From NCBI RefSeq assembly GCF_945859705.1, contig NC_079136.1, positions 86,304,867 through 86,368,866 on the forward strand: DNA of 64,000 nt, written 5' to 3'. The notes under the pieces are model-generated. The model worked only from the letters and a program-made list of their open reading frames with translations. It had not been told where the DNA came from and did no database searches. Below, one piece after another: positions 22,601 through 30,800 of the stretch. Source of the stretch: Episyrphus balteatus. Lineage: Eukaryota > Arthropoda > Insecta > Diptera > Syrphidae. The position numbers were made by a program, and so were the translations under genes. Each line of letters starts with the position of its first letter. The stretch's first letter is position 1.

Positions 22601-23537
22601 CAGTTGTATAAAGAAAGTGTGAAAAATGGATCGTCAAACTCCTTTGTCCAGCGTTTTAAAAAATCCAAGCATTGAGCTCGCTTTGTTTACTAAGAGATTA
22701 ATGTGTTTGGTGAATTCTAAGTTTGAACTGAATTGGACACCCAAGTCTTTAAAACCTAAATATCCGACAGAGCTTGTGCTGCGATATACAATAATTTATT
22801 ACTTCGATAATATAATCAGCGTTAGCTTTTAAGTTTTTCAAGAAAGTTTGAGGTAAGCCTGACTCTAGGTGGATAGCATAATTAGGAGTGTTAATAGGTA
22901 ACCTAAAAATTCCTCTGTATATTTTCCATTTCCTTCAACTGTTCGAACCCATATACTTCATTACCATAGCAAAAACAAGTATTCACAGTGGCATTGTAAT
23001 TTGTCAATAATATGGGCGTTAGTATCTTAAAATCTTAAGTTTAACATATTTTGTAGTAGCAAATTGTACTAGCATACTAAATAAATAAATACATACATTT
23101 ATCTTTTTGATGGCAATCAAACTTAACTACTTACCATTGGACAAACAGAGAACATAAGGTTGGCAGTCCAAGCGTTTGGTTAAGGCTAAAATAAGTGGCC
23201 CAAAGAACATGCATTCATCATCTGGATGTGAGGTGACAAACAGCACACGTTTATTGCCACTCGGTTGGCTAGGCAAACGAATACTTTTGACGACTTTCAA
23301 CAATCGCAAGAAACGACTGCCAGTCTCGAGAAATGTTAATTTGTATAATGACAGGCATACTAACAAGTACACCAAAATAAGGTAGATAATGTGCTCCAGG
23401 GCTTCTGTTGATGTAGCTAAAACAAACGAATAAATTGACTTGATAGAAAAATCGTTCAGAAGTGTGCCCAGATCTGTTGTGCTACTGCTTAAACTACTTC
23501 CACCGGATCCACTATCGCTGAGCCAGGAAAATTTCAT
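11628..23537 (-). CDS. PIGL: N-acetylglucosaminyl-phosphatidylinositol de-N-acetylase (PIG-L), 4 exons
   Basis: Removes acetate from GlcNAc-phosphatidylinositol, the second step of GPI-anchor synthesis, at the cytosolic face of the ER. Exons on the minus strand: 23537-23135, 21026-20736, 11964-11871 and 11805-11628. They give 966 nt, 321 aa, with GT-AG junctions and phases 1, 1, 2. Visible features: a Ser/Gly-rich N-terminus; one membrane segment around residues 49-66 (IIYLILVYLLVCLSLY); the metal-binding motif SHPDDECMFF at about 102-111; GVSHHPNH in exon 2, equivalent to GVSGHSNH of the human protein; SVNILRKYLSIFDLL in exon 3; and a conserved C-terminus MKWFRWLYIYFSRYMFINSL. Human PIG-L is 252 aa, so the extra length is mostly N-terminal, and a start further inside cannot be excluded. 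Intron 2 (20735-11965) hosts the secreted-protein gene and many transposons. Confidence 0.93.
12346..12575. mobile_element. MITE, 230 bp, CACGGCTGTTCTGA termini, in PIG-L intron 2
   Basis: Left CACGGCTGTTCTGATTTCCG with GTTCGAAT inward; right ATTCGAACGAATATTAGAGC then AGCCGTG. The termini are inverted, and AAT stands outside both ends. Confidence 0.65.
12576..13685. other. PIG-L intron sequence, no feature recognised
   Basis: A/T-rich. Short overlapping ORFs on both strands near 13,070-13,690 look like chance, with no domain and no splice context. Confidence 0.35.
13842..14120 (+). repeat. Fragment of the TACTTGCGATA dispersed repeat
   Basis: TACTTGCGATAAAGGAACTA, a GTCTGTCTGT tract, CACTTCAAACTTAGTATATA and GGGGTTTTTGCAATTAATTT resemble the better copy at 57640-59030. 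The fragment has no coding capacity and its class is unknown. Confidence 0.55.
14160..14760 (+). pseudogene. Decayed tandem paralogue of the 18.8 kb secreted-protein gene
   Basis: The upstream block (TAGATTCTGTCAAGTT, AACACGCGAAAAAGT, TTGATGTTTTTGTACAAA) and the downstream block (ACTGCAGAAGCTTGGAATTA to AAAATGGTTTATTTTATTTT) align with those around the intact gene. Between them a deletion joins GTACAAA directly to a remnant of the coding region (CTGGAGCGATGACGATAAG, matching the W-S-D-D codons). The TATA box, start codon and signal peptide are gone. The Gly-Asn-Gln repeat region persists as GGAAACGGACAAA units (14460-14560) with in-frame stops. It cannot encode a secreted product. It lies in PIG-L intron 2 on the opposite strand to PIG-L. 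Confidence 0.8.
14764..14913. mobile_element. MITE, AGCCTGGTACGC family, 150 bp, copy 1
   Basis: AGCCTGGTACGCAGATCGAG and its inverted partner ending TGCGTACCAGGCT. The interior has paired CCCATACAAATTATCGA / TCGATAACTTGTATGGG arms and TAGCTCG words. TAA (or TTA) stands at the borders. It inserted just 3' of the decayed paralogue. Confidence 0.85.
14914..15440. other. PIG-L intron; includes the start of duplication copy 2
   Basis: 14915-15000 resembles the DNA downstream of the intact gene (19350-19400). 15235-15355 is the copy-2 partner of 13690-13800. No gene is seen. Confidence 0.5.
16626..16652. repeat. (CA)n microsatellite
   Basis: About 13 CA dinucleotides between TTATC and AAAATTTC, inside one unit of the tandem array. 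Confidence 0.95.
17034..17298. mobile_element. MITE, GGGGCCAATTCTGG termini, CAG target duplication
   Basis: GGGGCCAATTCTGGTTCTGT at the left and ACAGAACCAAATTGGCCCC at the right are inverted. The array word CTCTCCAGTCTGG is split so that CAG appears on both sides (17031-17033, 17299-17301). This gives a clean empty-site reconstruction from neighbouring units. Interior: GTGAAAAGC/GCTTTTCAC-type repeats. Confidence 0.9.
18719..18756 (+). promoter_or_regulatory. TATA box plus initiator of the secreted-protein gene
   Basis: TATAAATA at 18719-18726, and TCAGTT, the arthropod initiator consensus, at 18750-18755. The predicted start A (18752) is 33 nt after the first TATA base, normal spacing. It leaves a 53-nt 5' UTR before the ATG at 18805. 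Confidence 0.75.
18805..19197 (+). CDS. Small secreted protein of unknown function, 130 aa, nested in PIG-L intron 2
   Basis: I do not recognise a family. The start chosen is the internal ATG (MFKTTLFLV), because it is the first one downstream of a TATA/initiator pair and it opens a clear signal peptide of about 19 residues (MFKTTLFLVAFATIAVSNA, then QDWSDD). The mature part has an acidic N-terminus, then a Gly-Asn-Gln-Ile repeat region (about residues 50-77, with GNGQIGNVQIG units). A basic, Ala/Lys/Ile-rich C-terminal third (about 90-125; RKAAKEAIRSEKEIARAIAKANKS) is probably helical and amphipathic. There are no cysteines. The gene is a single exon with AATAAA at 19287. It is antisense to PIG-L, and a decayed tandem copy lies at 14160-14760. 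Guesses such as a structural, cuticle-associated or antimicrobial role are not supported by any motif. Confidence 0.8.
   Translation: MFKTTLFLVAFATIAVSNAQDWSDDSNREVIYMGTDTVTTVVKQYGIDQSGNSQILSGQSANAQIGNGQIGNVQIGANSYNIPLNKINQHRLDRLNRKAAKEAIRSEKEIARAIAKANKSIASVIPSSGK
19287..19292 (+). terminator. Polyadenylation signal of the secreted-protein gene
   Basis: AATAAA 90 nt after the stop codon, with a further AATAAA a few bases downstream. The surrounding 3' block is shared with the decayed paralogue. Confidence 0.6.
19430..20690 (-). mobile_element. Non-LTR retrotransposon fragments (reverse transcriptase), jockey/CR1-like
   Basis: On the minus strand, 20690-20600 reads RTVWQYEKANCEGLNDFFKN, like the linker before the RT domain. 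About 20270-20105 reads LDIHKSAGPESIQPIVLNKF followed by PNLFHLPY, the KSxGPDGI region of RT. Further down, near 19650-19690, NLLYADDSFN carries the catalytic YADD box. Stops and frameshifts throughout mark it as dead. It lies in PIG-L intron 2. Confidence 0.75.
21255..21520 (+). mobile_element. Non-LTR retrotransposon RT fragment, plus strand
   Basis: Reads INNSFQQGIFSKCLKESVII then PLPK, and FRPISMLPVIEKIVEKVAYE followed by QLFRYM. This is the conserved RT segment (VIPIPK...DFRPISLLPVLSKVLEK). It has one frame break. It sits in PIG-L intron 1. Confidence 0.75.
21521..22250. repeat. Dispersed repeat fragment, TACTTGCGATA family
   Basis: Shares ATCGTTAGAGCCGTTTTTAA, GGTACCGTTAATAACGGTAC, TTGAAAAAAATTAACTTTTC and a GACAGACAGACAG tract with the copy at 57640-59030, in the opposite orientation. 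Confidence 0.5.
22251..22850 (-). mobile_element. Non-LTR retrotransposon 3' coding fragment
   Basis: The minus strand at 22668-22435 reads FFTLSLYNCYVRPHLEYASQ then VWSPFYEVHKNRIESIQHNF, the end of an RT domain. Further along, about 22420-22290, CKICNKGVLNPACSLCNLGQ and NEDVLHFL form the Cys-rich C-terminal tail of such elements. Stops interrupt it. Confidence 0.8.
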
Positions 23538-24500
23538 TTCATTTTATTAATTACACTAAATTGGATTGGTTTGATTTTTGTTTTTGTTTTTATTTGGATG
23601 GATTTTTAGCTGCATTAAATCTTAAATTTTTGTCTTTTTTTTTTTTAATTTTGTAGAATTTTGTTGGTTGCAATAAAAATTTTGATGATGATGTCCTTAA
23701 GACCCCACATTTACTACAGCTGGTTTAGTAGGCAGCATGTAGGAATTCTGTAAAAATTTTTAAGAAAATTTATATATTTAATATGCATTTGTGTTTATGT
23801 GGATTGTTTTTATTTTGTTGTAATTTAAAAGAAAATTTTTATTTGCAGGGATTTTGAGTTTAATTATAAATTCTTTTTTATTATTATTATTCACCTGAAT
23901 GAAAGCAGAAGAAAATATTTTGGTCCGAAAAACGGGGGAAAAGAACAATCACGATGACATTTTCGTTTGACGTTTTTGTTTTTTTTTTTTTTTTTATTTG
24001 ACAGAGCATCTCAAACTGTTGTTGTTTTTTTAATTAGGTAGTAGATTTTAAAGTTATACCCAGTTTGCATTTGGCACTTTTTAAAAAGTAAAATGAAAAA
24101 AAAACAGTTTGTTATGAATACGAAAATACCGATAAATTTTTTTGTGTGAAAAAGTGTTGTTGGAACTCATAACAAGACTCACACAAGGCCTTTGTATATA
24201 AAATCTATACCCAACTAGCACAACAGCTTCTATAAATTGAAATCTCGCAGGTTCTACTTTGTATACAGCTTATATTAAGCTTGCTTCAGAATTTAACTGC
24301 TTATAGAAGTTCAGACTTGTTTAACAACTTCTAATAAGTTGTTTAAATACTATTAAAGAAACTTAAACGAAGAAAGCTTGTTTTTCTTATTAGCCTGTTT
24401 AATGAATTTATAGAAGCTTTACAGAAATTTCCATGTTTTGTATTTGATTTTTGGTTTTGATATTAAATAATCTAGCTCGGAAACTTTTTGGTTTTGACAT
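23538..24500. other. PIG-L 5' flank, no further gene
   Basis: This holds the 5' UTR and promoter of PIG-L (minus strand), but no clear TATA or initiator was picked out. Low-complexity T runs are present (23,635-23,650 and 23,970-23,997). Confidence 0.4.
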
Positions 24501-24501
24501 T

Positions 24502-24628
24502 AGCTGCGTTCCTTTGGAAATATTTATCTACTTTTTAGTACTTAAAGCTGCTTTGAACTACTTTTTCAGTATAGCAAAGTAGTTTTAAGTAATAAAAAGT
24601 AGATAAATATTTCCAAAGGAACGCAGCT
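24502..24628. mobile_element. MITE, GCTGCGTTCCTTTGG termini, about 127 bp
   Basis: GCTGCGTTCCTTTGGAAATA with TTTATCTACTTTTT is mirrored almost perfectly at the right end (AAAAAGTAGATAAATATTTC then CAAAGGAACGCAGC). TA (or ATT) flanks both sides. A stray terminus, GGAACGCAGCTAATG, recurs at 63968-63982. Confidence 0.85.
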
Positions 24629-24699
24629 ATTGAATAATTTAGCTCGGACATTTTTTTGCTATTTGAACTGATTAAGTTTTTGATTTCGTTAATGAATAA

Positions 24700-24775
24700 A
24701 CTAGGATGGCCGAGTGGGTAGAGTGGTGGACTACCACCAAGCAGATACGAAGTTCGATTCCTGGGTGTGGTAAAA
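24700..24775 (+). other. tRNA-like segment (SINE head or tRNA pseudogene)
   Basis: TGGCCGAGTGGGTAGAGTGG resembles an RNA polymerase III A box, and AGTTCGATTCC 35 nt later resembles a B box, followed by an A run. The T-stem flanks of the B box do not pair and no acceptor stem closes, so a functional tRNA is unlikely. A tRNA-derived SINE head is the better reading. Confidence 0.4.
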
Positions 24776-25400
24776 AAATTATATACTTTTAAAATTATTA
24801 TTAATAGATATACTAAAAACTAATGGAATGTTATATATAATATGAGATCAAAAGATAAAATTCATGATTTAAAACCAGTTAAAAAAGAATTCTTTTTTGT
24901 TTTTGTATTTTTTTTTAAATTTCGATAAGACATGTATTAAAGAGCTATACAAGCTCTTCCAAAGCTATCTGTCAAATCTCAAAGCTTCGGTAGAGCTTCG
25001 GTAAAGCTTCGTTTAAGATCCTTATAGAGGGTCAAATTTGTATAACGTTCTCCTTTTTCCATGCCCAACAACCTTACTAAAGTTTAAAAGAAGCTGAAAT
25101 GTAGCTTTTGTAATACCTTAACCGAAGCTGAAATGTTAGTTGGGTAGTACTATCATGAAGTGAAATTTTTTAGTTTGTTCGTTACCTGAGTGGTCGAGAG
25201 GGCGCTTAGATCGAATTAATAATGGGAGTAAATAGAGATGAGATATACATTTCTGTTTGAAATTTGACATATTTTTTAGTTCGTTCGCTAGCTTATTATT
25301 TTGGTGGCGCTGTTTTTTTTCATGATAGTACTATAGATTTTATATACAAAGCACAAGGCGAGTCTTGGCTACAGAAATGCGTTCTTCTTCTTATTAAAAG
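24776..25400. other. No feature recognised
   Basis: A/T-rich intergenic DNA. Some imperfect repetition of AAGCTTCGGTAGAGC-like words occurs near 24,980-25,020. Confidence 0.3.
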
Positions 25401-25404
25401 GTTC

Positions 25405-25452
25405 CACATCTGTACTCACGAGTAAACTCCCACCTCCAATGGAACAGGGCTT
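25405..25452. repeat. Fragment of the CCACCTCCAATGGAAC repeat
   Basis: ACTCACGAGTAAACTCCCAC and CTCCAATGGAACAGGG are also found twice at 27150-27240. Confidence 0.6.
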
Positions 25453-25799
25453 TTTTTTTCATTTTAAATTCATTTTTATTATTCATCAACTTAAAACTAT
25501 CTTAAAGCTAGACAAAAATTCATAAAAACTAGCCTACTTATCAATTACTTACAACTAACTTACTGGCCCTATACGGGCACTCTAAGTTATACTTCAATTT
25601 TCTTAATTCTAATGCCTTTCGGCCTTTTAACTATTTTAATACTAATATTTTAATGGTTTTTATTTTTACCAAGAAATAATTTAAAAAAACTTGGTATCAT
25701 ATCATTTTTTTTAAAAACTTACAAACTAATTAAAACTACTTAAAACTAGTTAAACTACTTAAAACTACTTAAAAAACTAGAACAGCCACAGAAAGCAAT

Positions 25800-25809
25800 T
25801 TTTGATTTT

Positions 25810-25881
<72 letters not shown>

Positions 25882-25925
25882 TATTTTTTTTTTTTGTATT
25901 TTTTTTTTTGTATTTTTTTTTTTGT
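25800..25925. repeat. Long interrupted poly(T) tract
   Basis: About 120 nt of almost pure T broken by single G and GTA triplets. The lysine-rich ORF it gives on the minus strand is an artefact. It may be the poly(A) tail of a minus-strand retrotransposed sequence lying to its right. Confidence 0.8.
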
Positions 25926-26340
25926 GCCACCCCGACTGTCCCTACTTAAAACTAAACACCTAAAACTATGTAAGCCGGCCAAGGCATAAAAAACGAAGAC
26001 CACTTTTACCTATGCATGAATACCATTTCTAAGCCACCAAAACTGGTTCTCCTGCTTTACCCTATCTCTTCGGTCCCGATCGGACACAGTCCTACTGAAC
26101 CGAAGACGCCCTTCTCAGCCTAGTGCGAGGATGTCCCTGTCATACAGCAGTCGCCTGTCCACGGTTCTTCGCCCGACGTGGTAGATTAGCGGAACTGCCA
26201 ATCTATCCTGTACAAGCCCCCAATGGAACCTCTATTTTGTATGAAAAAAGAATATGCCAAAAAAGGCGAGAAGAGTTAATTTTTAAACAAAAAATAAAAA
26301 TAGTAGCTGTAAATGGTTTTTAAACTCAAGGTGCCAATGA
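25926..26340. other. Unclassified GC-richer segment next to the poly(T) tract
   Basis: 26,040-26,225 is distinctly richer in G+C than its surroundings and has a poly(T) tract on its left. This is consistent with the 3' end of a minus-strand retrotransposon or processed transcript. No protein motif was recognised in six frames by eye. Confidence 0.35.
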
Positions 26341-26612
26341 CATGGGGAGTGGCAAAAATAGGGCAGTTTCCCCTTAAGTGACTTCTATCAATAGTTTTTT
26401 TTTCTTCTTTCAAATTAAATACATTTTTTTGTGATTTGATTCTGAATTGTATTTGCTTCGTCTTGGAGACTTTTTCTTTACAGGGTCTCCAAATATTAAA
26501 ATTAAGCGTGTGAACTGCGTACTGCTTGGAAAAATATTCAAGACAAAATTTGTACCGAGAAAAAATTTGTATGAGAAGTACAATTTTTCCCGATCTGCAT
26601 ACTAAGCTTAAA

Positions 26613-26850
26613 GGCCATATTATTCACTAGTTTAAAAAATACATCTGGGTGTAAAGAAATTGAAATGTAAAAAATAAATCCAAATCCATAATATTCACTA
26701 TCACACAGAGAAAAAAATACTCATTTTTAACTATGTTTTAACAATTTTCATAGTTAAAATCGGGATAACTATTTTGGATTTGAATTTATTTTTGAAATTT
26801 TGACAATTTTACATCCAGATGTATTTTTTAAACTAGTGAATAATATGGCC
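26613..26850. mobile_element. MITE, GGCCATATTATTCAC family, complete 238-bp copy
   Basis: GGCCATATTATTCACTAGTT at the left is mirrored by AACTAGTGAATAATATGGCC at the right. The inverted similarity continues through ACATCTGG(G/A)TGTAAA, so each arm is about 100 bp. Partial copies stand at 4565 and 50371. Confidence 0.9.
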
Positions 26851-26852
26851 AT

Positions 26853-27071
26853 AAGGCTTAACTACATACACCACTTTTTGAAAAAGTACAAAAGTGAAAA
26901 TATTTTTTTTCTGGCTAGCGCAATTGTTTTGTAATAAAGAGTATACAAAATGTTTTTTAGATCAAAAAAAAATCTTTCTGAATGGTTTCTTTTAATTTTC
27001 CAGCCCGAAAAACTATACCAAAATGCGTTTGAAGATTTTCACTTTTGTACTTTTTCACTCTTTGAGCCAAT
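26853..27071. mobile_element. MITE, AAGGCTTAACTACA family, right end lost
   Basis: Left AAGGCTTAACTACATACACC. Inner arms AAGTACAAAAGTGAAAAT and ATTTTCACTTTTGTACTTTT are inverted. The fuller copy is the outermost layer of the nest at 61367-63739. Directly to the right begins the CTAGCCCTG repeat. Confidence 0.75.
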
Positions 27072-27072
27072 T

Positions 27073-27244
27073 CTAGCCCTGATCTAGTACTACAAATAAC
27101 ACACGATCTTCTACTCGAGGAGATACGAAAGTGTAGTTGTTGTAGTAGATTCCTACTCACGAGTAAACTACCACCTCCAATGGAACAGGCTTTAGTACTA
27201 GATCTACTCATGAGTAAACTACCACCTCCAATGGAACGGGGCTA
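27073..27244. repeat. CTAGCCCTG repeat with duplicated CCACCTCCAATGGAAC module
   Basis: Short inverted ends CTAGCCCTG / CGGGGCTAG. Inside, the module GAGTAAACTACCACCTCCAA then TGGAAC is present twice (27160-27188 and 27210-27236). Confidence 0.55.
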
Positions 27245-27812
27245 GTATGCTACTAGAGTGCTTTGCTTCTTCCCAAGAATATAGGTCTAAAATTTTAAAA
27301 TGTTCACTTTTGTACTTTTTGTACTATAAAATACTAAAAAAAAAAAGAAAAAAGTAGCAACATTGGTTGAATTCGAGACTCGTTGTCAAGTTGTTGCCGG
27401 GAAGAGTTCAGCTATATATACTTGTTTCAAGGCAGTGTTCGAAGGAAAAGGTATCAATTTTTTCATCCCGAACATAAAAGTCCAAAGTAATAATTAAAAA
27501 CAAAATACTTGTAGTCTAATAGTTAACTTAAAAAGTTTAAATAATCAAAAAACTAATAAAAAACTCCATTAAAATTGATTTAAATATTCCTCTCATCTAA
27601 CTAATTCTAATTCCGTAAATAATTTATTTTATTTGTTTTTAAATTTTCTTTGCATTCTTCTATCTCTCTTTTCACAGACAAAAAACAACACTTGTCATCT
27701 CTTTCTTCTCTCTCTCTCTGCTTTTTTGACATTTGTCATATTTTGCCTGTGTTTTTTTTTTTTTATCAGCCAGAAAGAAAATTGAAAAATCAGTTTTCAG
27801 AAGATTTCAGAC

Positions 27813-30800
27813 ATGGCGAACCACGTGCATGATACCGTCTTCGAAAGGAGATTACGTCCTATTTATGGTATGAATATTATAAATAAATAAAAAAATATTT
27901 CAAAATCCTCAAATACAATCTTGTATTTCTATAAAAATAAATCTTCTAATCTTCACAATTTTCCATTCAAACCAAAACCAAAAAAACAGATTCACTCGAA
28001 GTTGGTAATAACAAAAAGGCGCTTCAAGAAGCCGAAAAGTTATTGAAGAAACAACCTTCTCTGATATGTGCACAAGCATTAAAGGCTCTTGCTCTTCTAA
28101 GATTGGGCAAATATGAGGAAAGTAATACCCTCTTAAAAAATATATCCCAAGAAAAGCCAACAGACGATTCAACTTTGCAAGTTTTATCATTTTGCTACAA
28201 AGAAATGGAACAACGTATGTACACATTCACATTTTGTCTATTCCTTTATATTCTATTAAATCCTAAAAAAAATTATTCTATTTTATTTTTTGTCAATAGT
28301 GGATAAAATATGTGAATTATACAATCACGCAGCTAAACAATCGCCTGGCAATGAAGAAATTCTGGCACATTTATTCATATCATATGTCCGACTGGACGAT
28401 TATAAGTCACAGCAATCGGTGGCCTTGCAATTGTATCGAGTCAAACTCATAAATGCATATTATTTTTGGGCTGTTATGAGTGTTGTTCTCCAGGTATACT
28501 CAAAATTTATCTCATTTCAGACAGTTTTTGTATGTCAATTTGGTTTTTTTTGTATGCATTATCTATAAATAGGGAATTCGTGGACCGGAGAGTAAGAACC
28601 CAGATAAACGGAAATTATATCTAGCGCTGGCGCAACGAATGGTTGATAAAATGATTGCAGAGGATAAACTTGAAGCCGAACAAGAAGCTCTACTTTATAT
28701 TACAATTTTAGATGAGCAGGGAAAAAATCAAGAGGCATTAAATTTCTTAAATGGACCTGTTTGTGAAAAATGTTATCCTGGTGCTCCGGTTTATTTGAAA
28801 ATTAATTTGATGAAGAAGATGCAAATGTGGGATGAGATTAATGTTATGCTGAAAGAATTGCTGAAAGATGAGTAAGTATTTGTTGAATGAATATTTAGTT
28901 TAAAGGTTTTTATTTTGTTTGGGGGAGAGATTTTGAGTTGTTTGGTTGTTATTATCAAGAACCCTTTCTAAAAGCAACATTTATTGAAAACTGAACGAAG
29001 CGAATCAATCCGTCTAGCTGTCTATCTTTAAATTGCAATGACATCCATTATATAAATTGTATCAATTGAATCGGATCTTAAACTAAGCTTTAAAAATGCC
29101 AATACAATTCGCAATAAAACAACAAATTGGAACTTGGATTTCACTTTGCAAAAAATTGTTCAAGTATAAACTTAGAAATAAGAGGGAGGTTTAGCAATTG
29201 ATATCCATCGGAAACATTCTATAGATAAAAAACAGAGGCATAATGAGGAAGGTCGGGAATGATCTCGACGTATCATGCAAAATGCTTGCCTGATGCGGTT
29301 CTTTAACTTAAATATTTTGCCATGTTTTCATTCTATTTGAAACATAAAATGCTATACTAGTCGATTATAATTGACTCGAAGATTTTCAATCAATAATTTT
29401 ATTTCTTTCTTCAAAATTCAGTTTTGAATATCCTTTTCCTGACTACTTGTTTTGCTGTTTGATCATACTTACCTCTAAGCTGACCTTATCGCACAGATTC
29501 ACCAAAAAATTCTTTTTTTGTCAATATAACATGAATCAATCTATATTTTTTTTTTTTTTACTGAATTTATTATTTTACTAAATTAATTAATTAATTATAC
29601 TAAATTTATTTTTTAATTTGTTGGATAGAACAAATTTCATCATTCTTTTGTCTTTATGAAAAAATTTCAACTAAATTAAATATTTTAGTTAACCCCTTGT
29701 AACCCAAGATCGTAAATTTTAAAATTAATAATGTCAAACGACTTGCCTTTAACTATAATAAAACTCGTATTTAAAAAAAAATTCAATATCTTCATTATTT
29801 ACCTAATTATTCCGAAATTAACGGAGTAAAAAAATAAATATTTTTTGTTTATAAATGAAAAAATTCAAACAAAAAACTATATAATATTTATTTTTAGGCT
29901 TACCTAAAATCCAAAAATAAAACCCCGTAAGTTTATCCAGAAAAAACTATTATTTTCTGAATTTCGTAGTTTTTACACAAATTTGCTTATTTTCAAAAAA
30001 GTTGAACTTTCAACATCTAAGAAATATGGTGTACTATTTCAATAAAGAAATACATATTTAAAAATTATGTTATGTACACGTTCTGTGGGATCTTTGTTGG
30101 TTTGAACCGATTACGAGAATGTTAAGGAAAGTTAATAAAAGTTGTAATATTTTTGATTGCACTAACAGCTAGATCACACAAAAAAACCTTCTACATGGTA
30201 TTTCATAGCCCTCTTGGACCTAAAAATTAGTAAATAGTAAAATAGAAACTGAAACTGGACTTTTTTTTTTTTACTGATCTAACAAGTGCTTAAGAATGCT
30301 TTTTCATTTTATTTATTGTTTTTTTTTTCTACACTTTGAATTTTAAATTTTTTTTTTTAATTTTTTCCTTATTTAATACTTTACTTTATTTTTTTTTTTC
30401 TACATTGTGGAATGCTTCCGCATGCTCCTATATATGTAGATACATATTTATTTTTACATTTTGTATCTGCTTGTAATAAGCAGCCCCGCTCTTATCTCGT
30501 TTTTTTTTTTTTTTTCTTCAAAAAACTCTAATTTAAGTGCCGATATGACTAGCCACCGCTAGTCACATGGAGCTACAAGGGGCTTAAGATTTATTATACG
30601 AGCTAAAACATCGTAAGTCGGCTTATTACGATGTTATAACAGTTTTAAATGAATAATACGAAAAAAAATAGATAATGTTGTAATGTCGAAAAAAAAAATT
30701 CTCTACCATACCTGATTATAAAACCAGTGTACATATGATTTTTTCAATTGTTGACAGTCAAAGGCGTTTAACTTAGAGCAAAAATCAAGGGTGTATCTCT

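Noticed and set aside
24700..24775. Functional tRNA gene
   Set aside because: A and B boxes are present but neither the T stem nor the acceptor stem pairs.
25755..26003. Lysine-rich 82-aa ORF on the minus strand
   Set aside because: It is the reverse complement of a homopolymer T tract.
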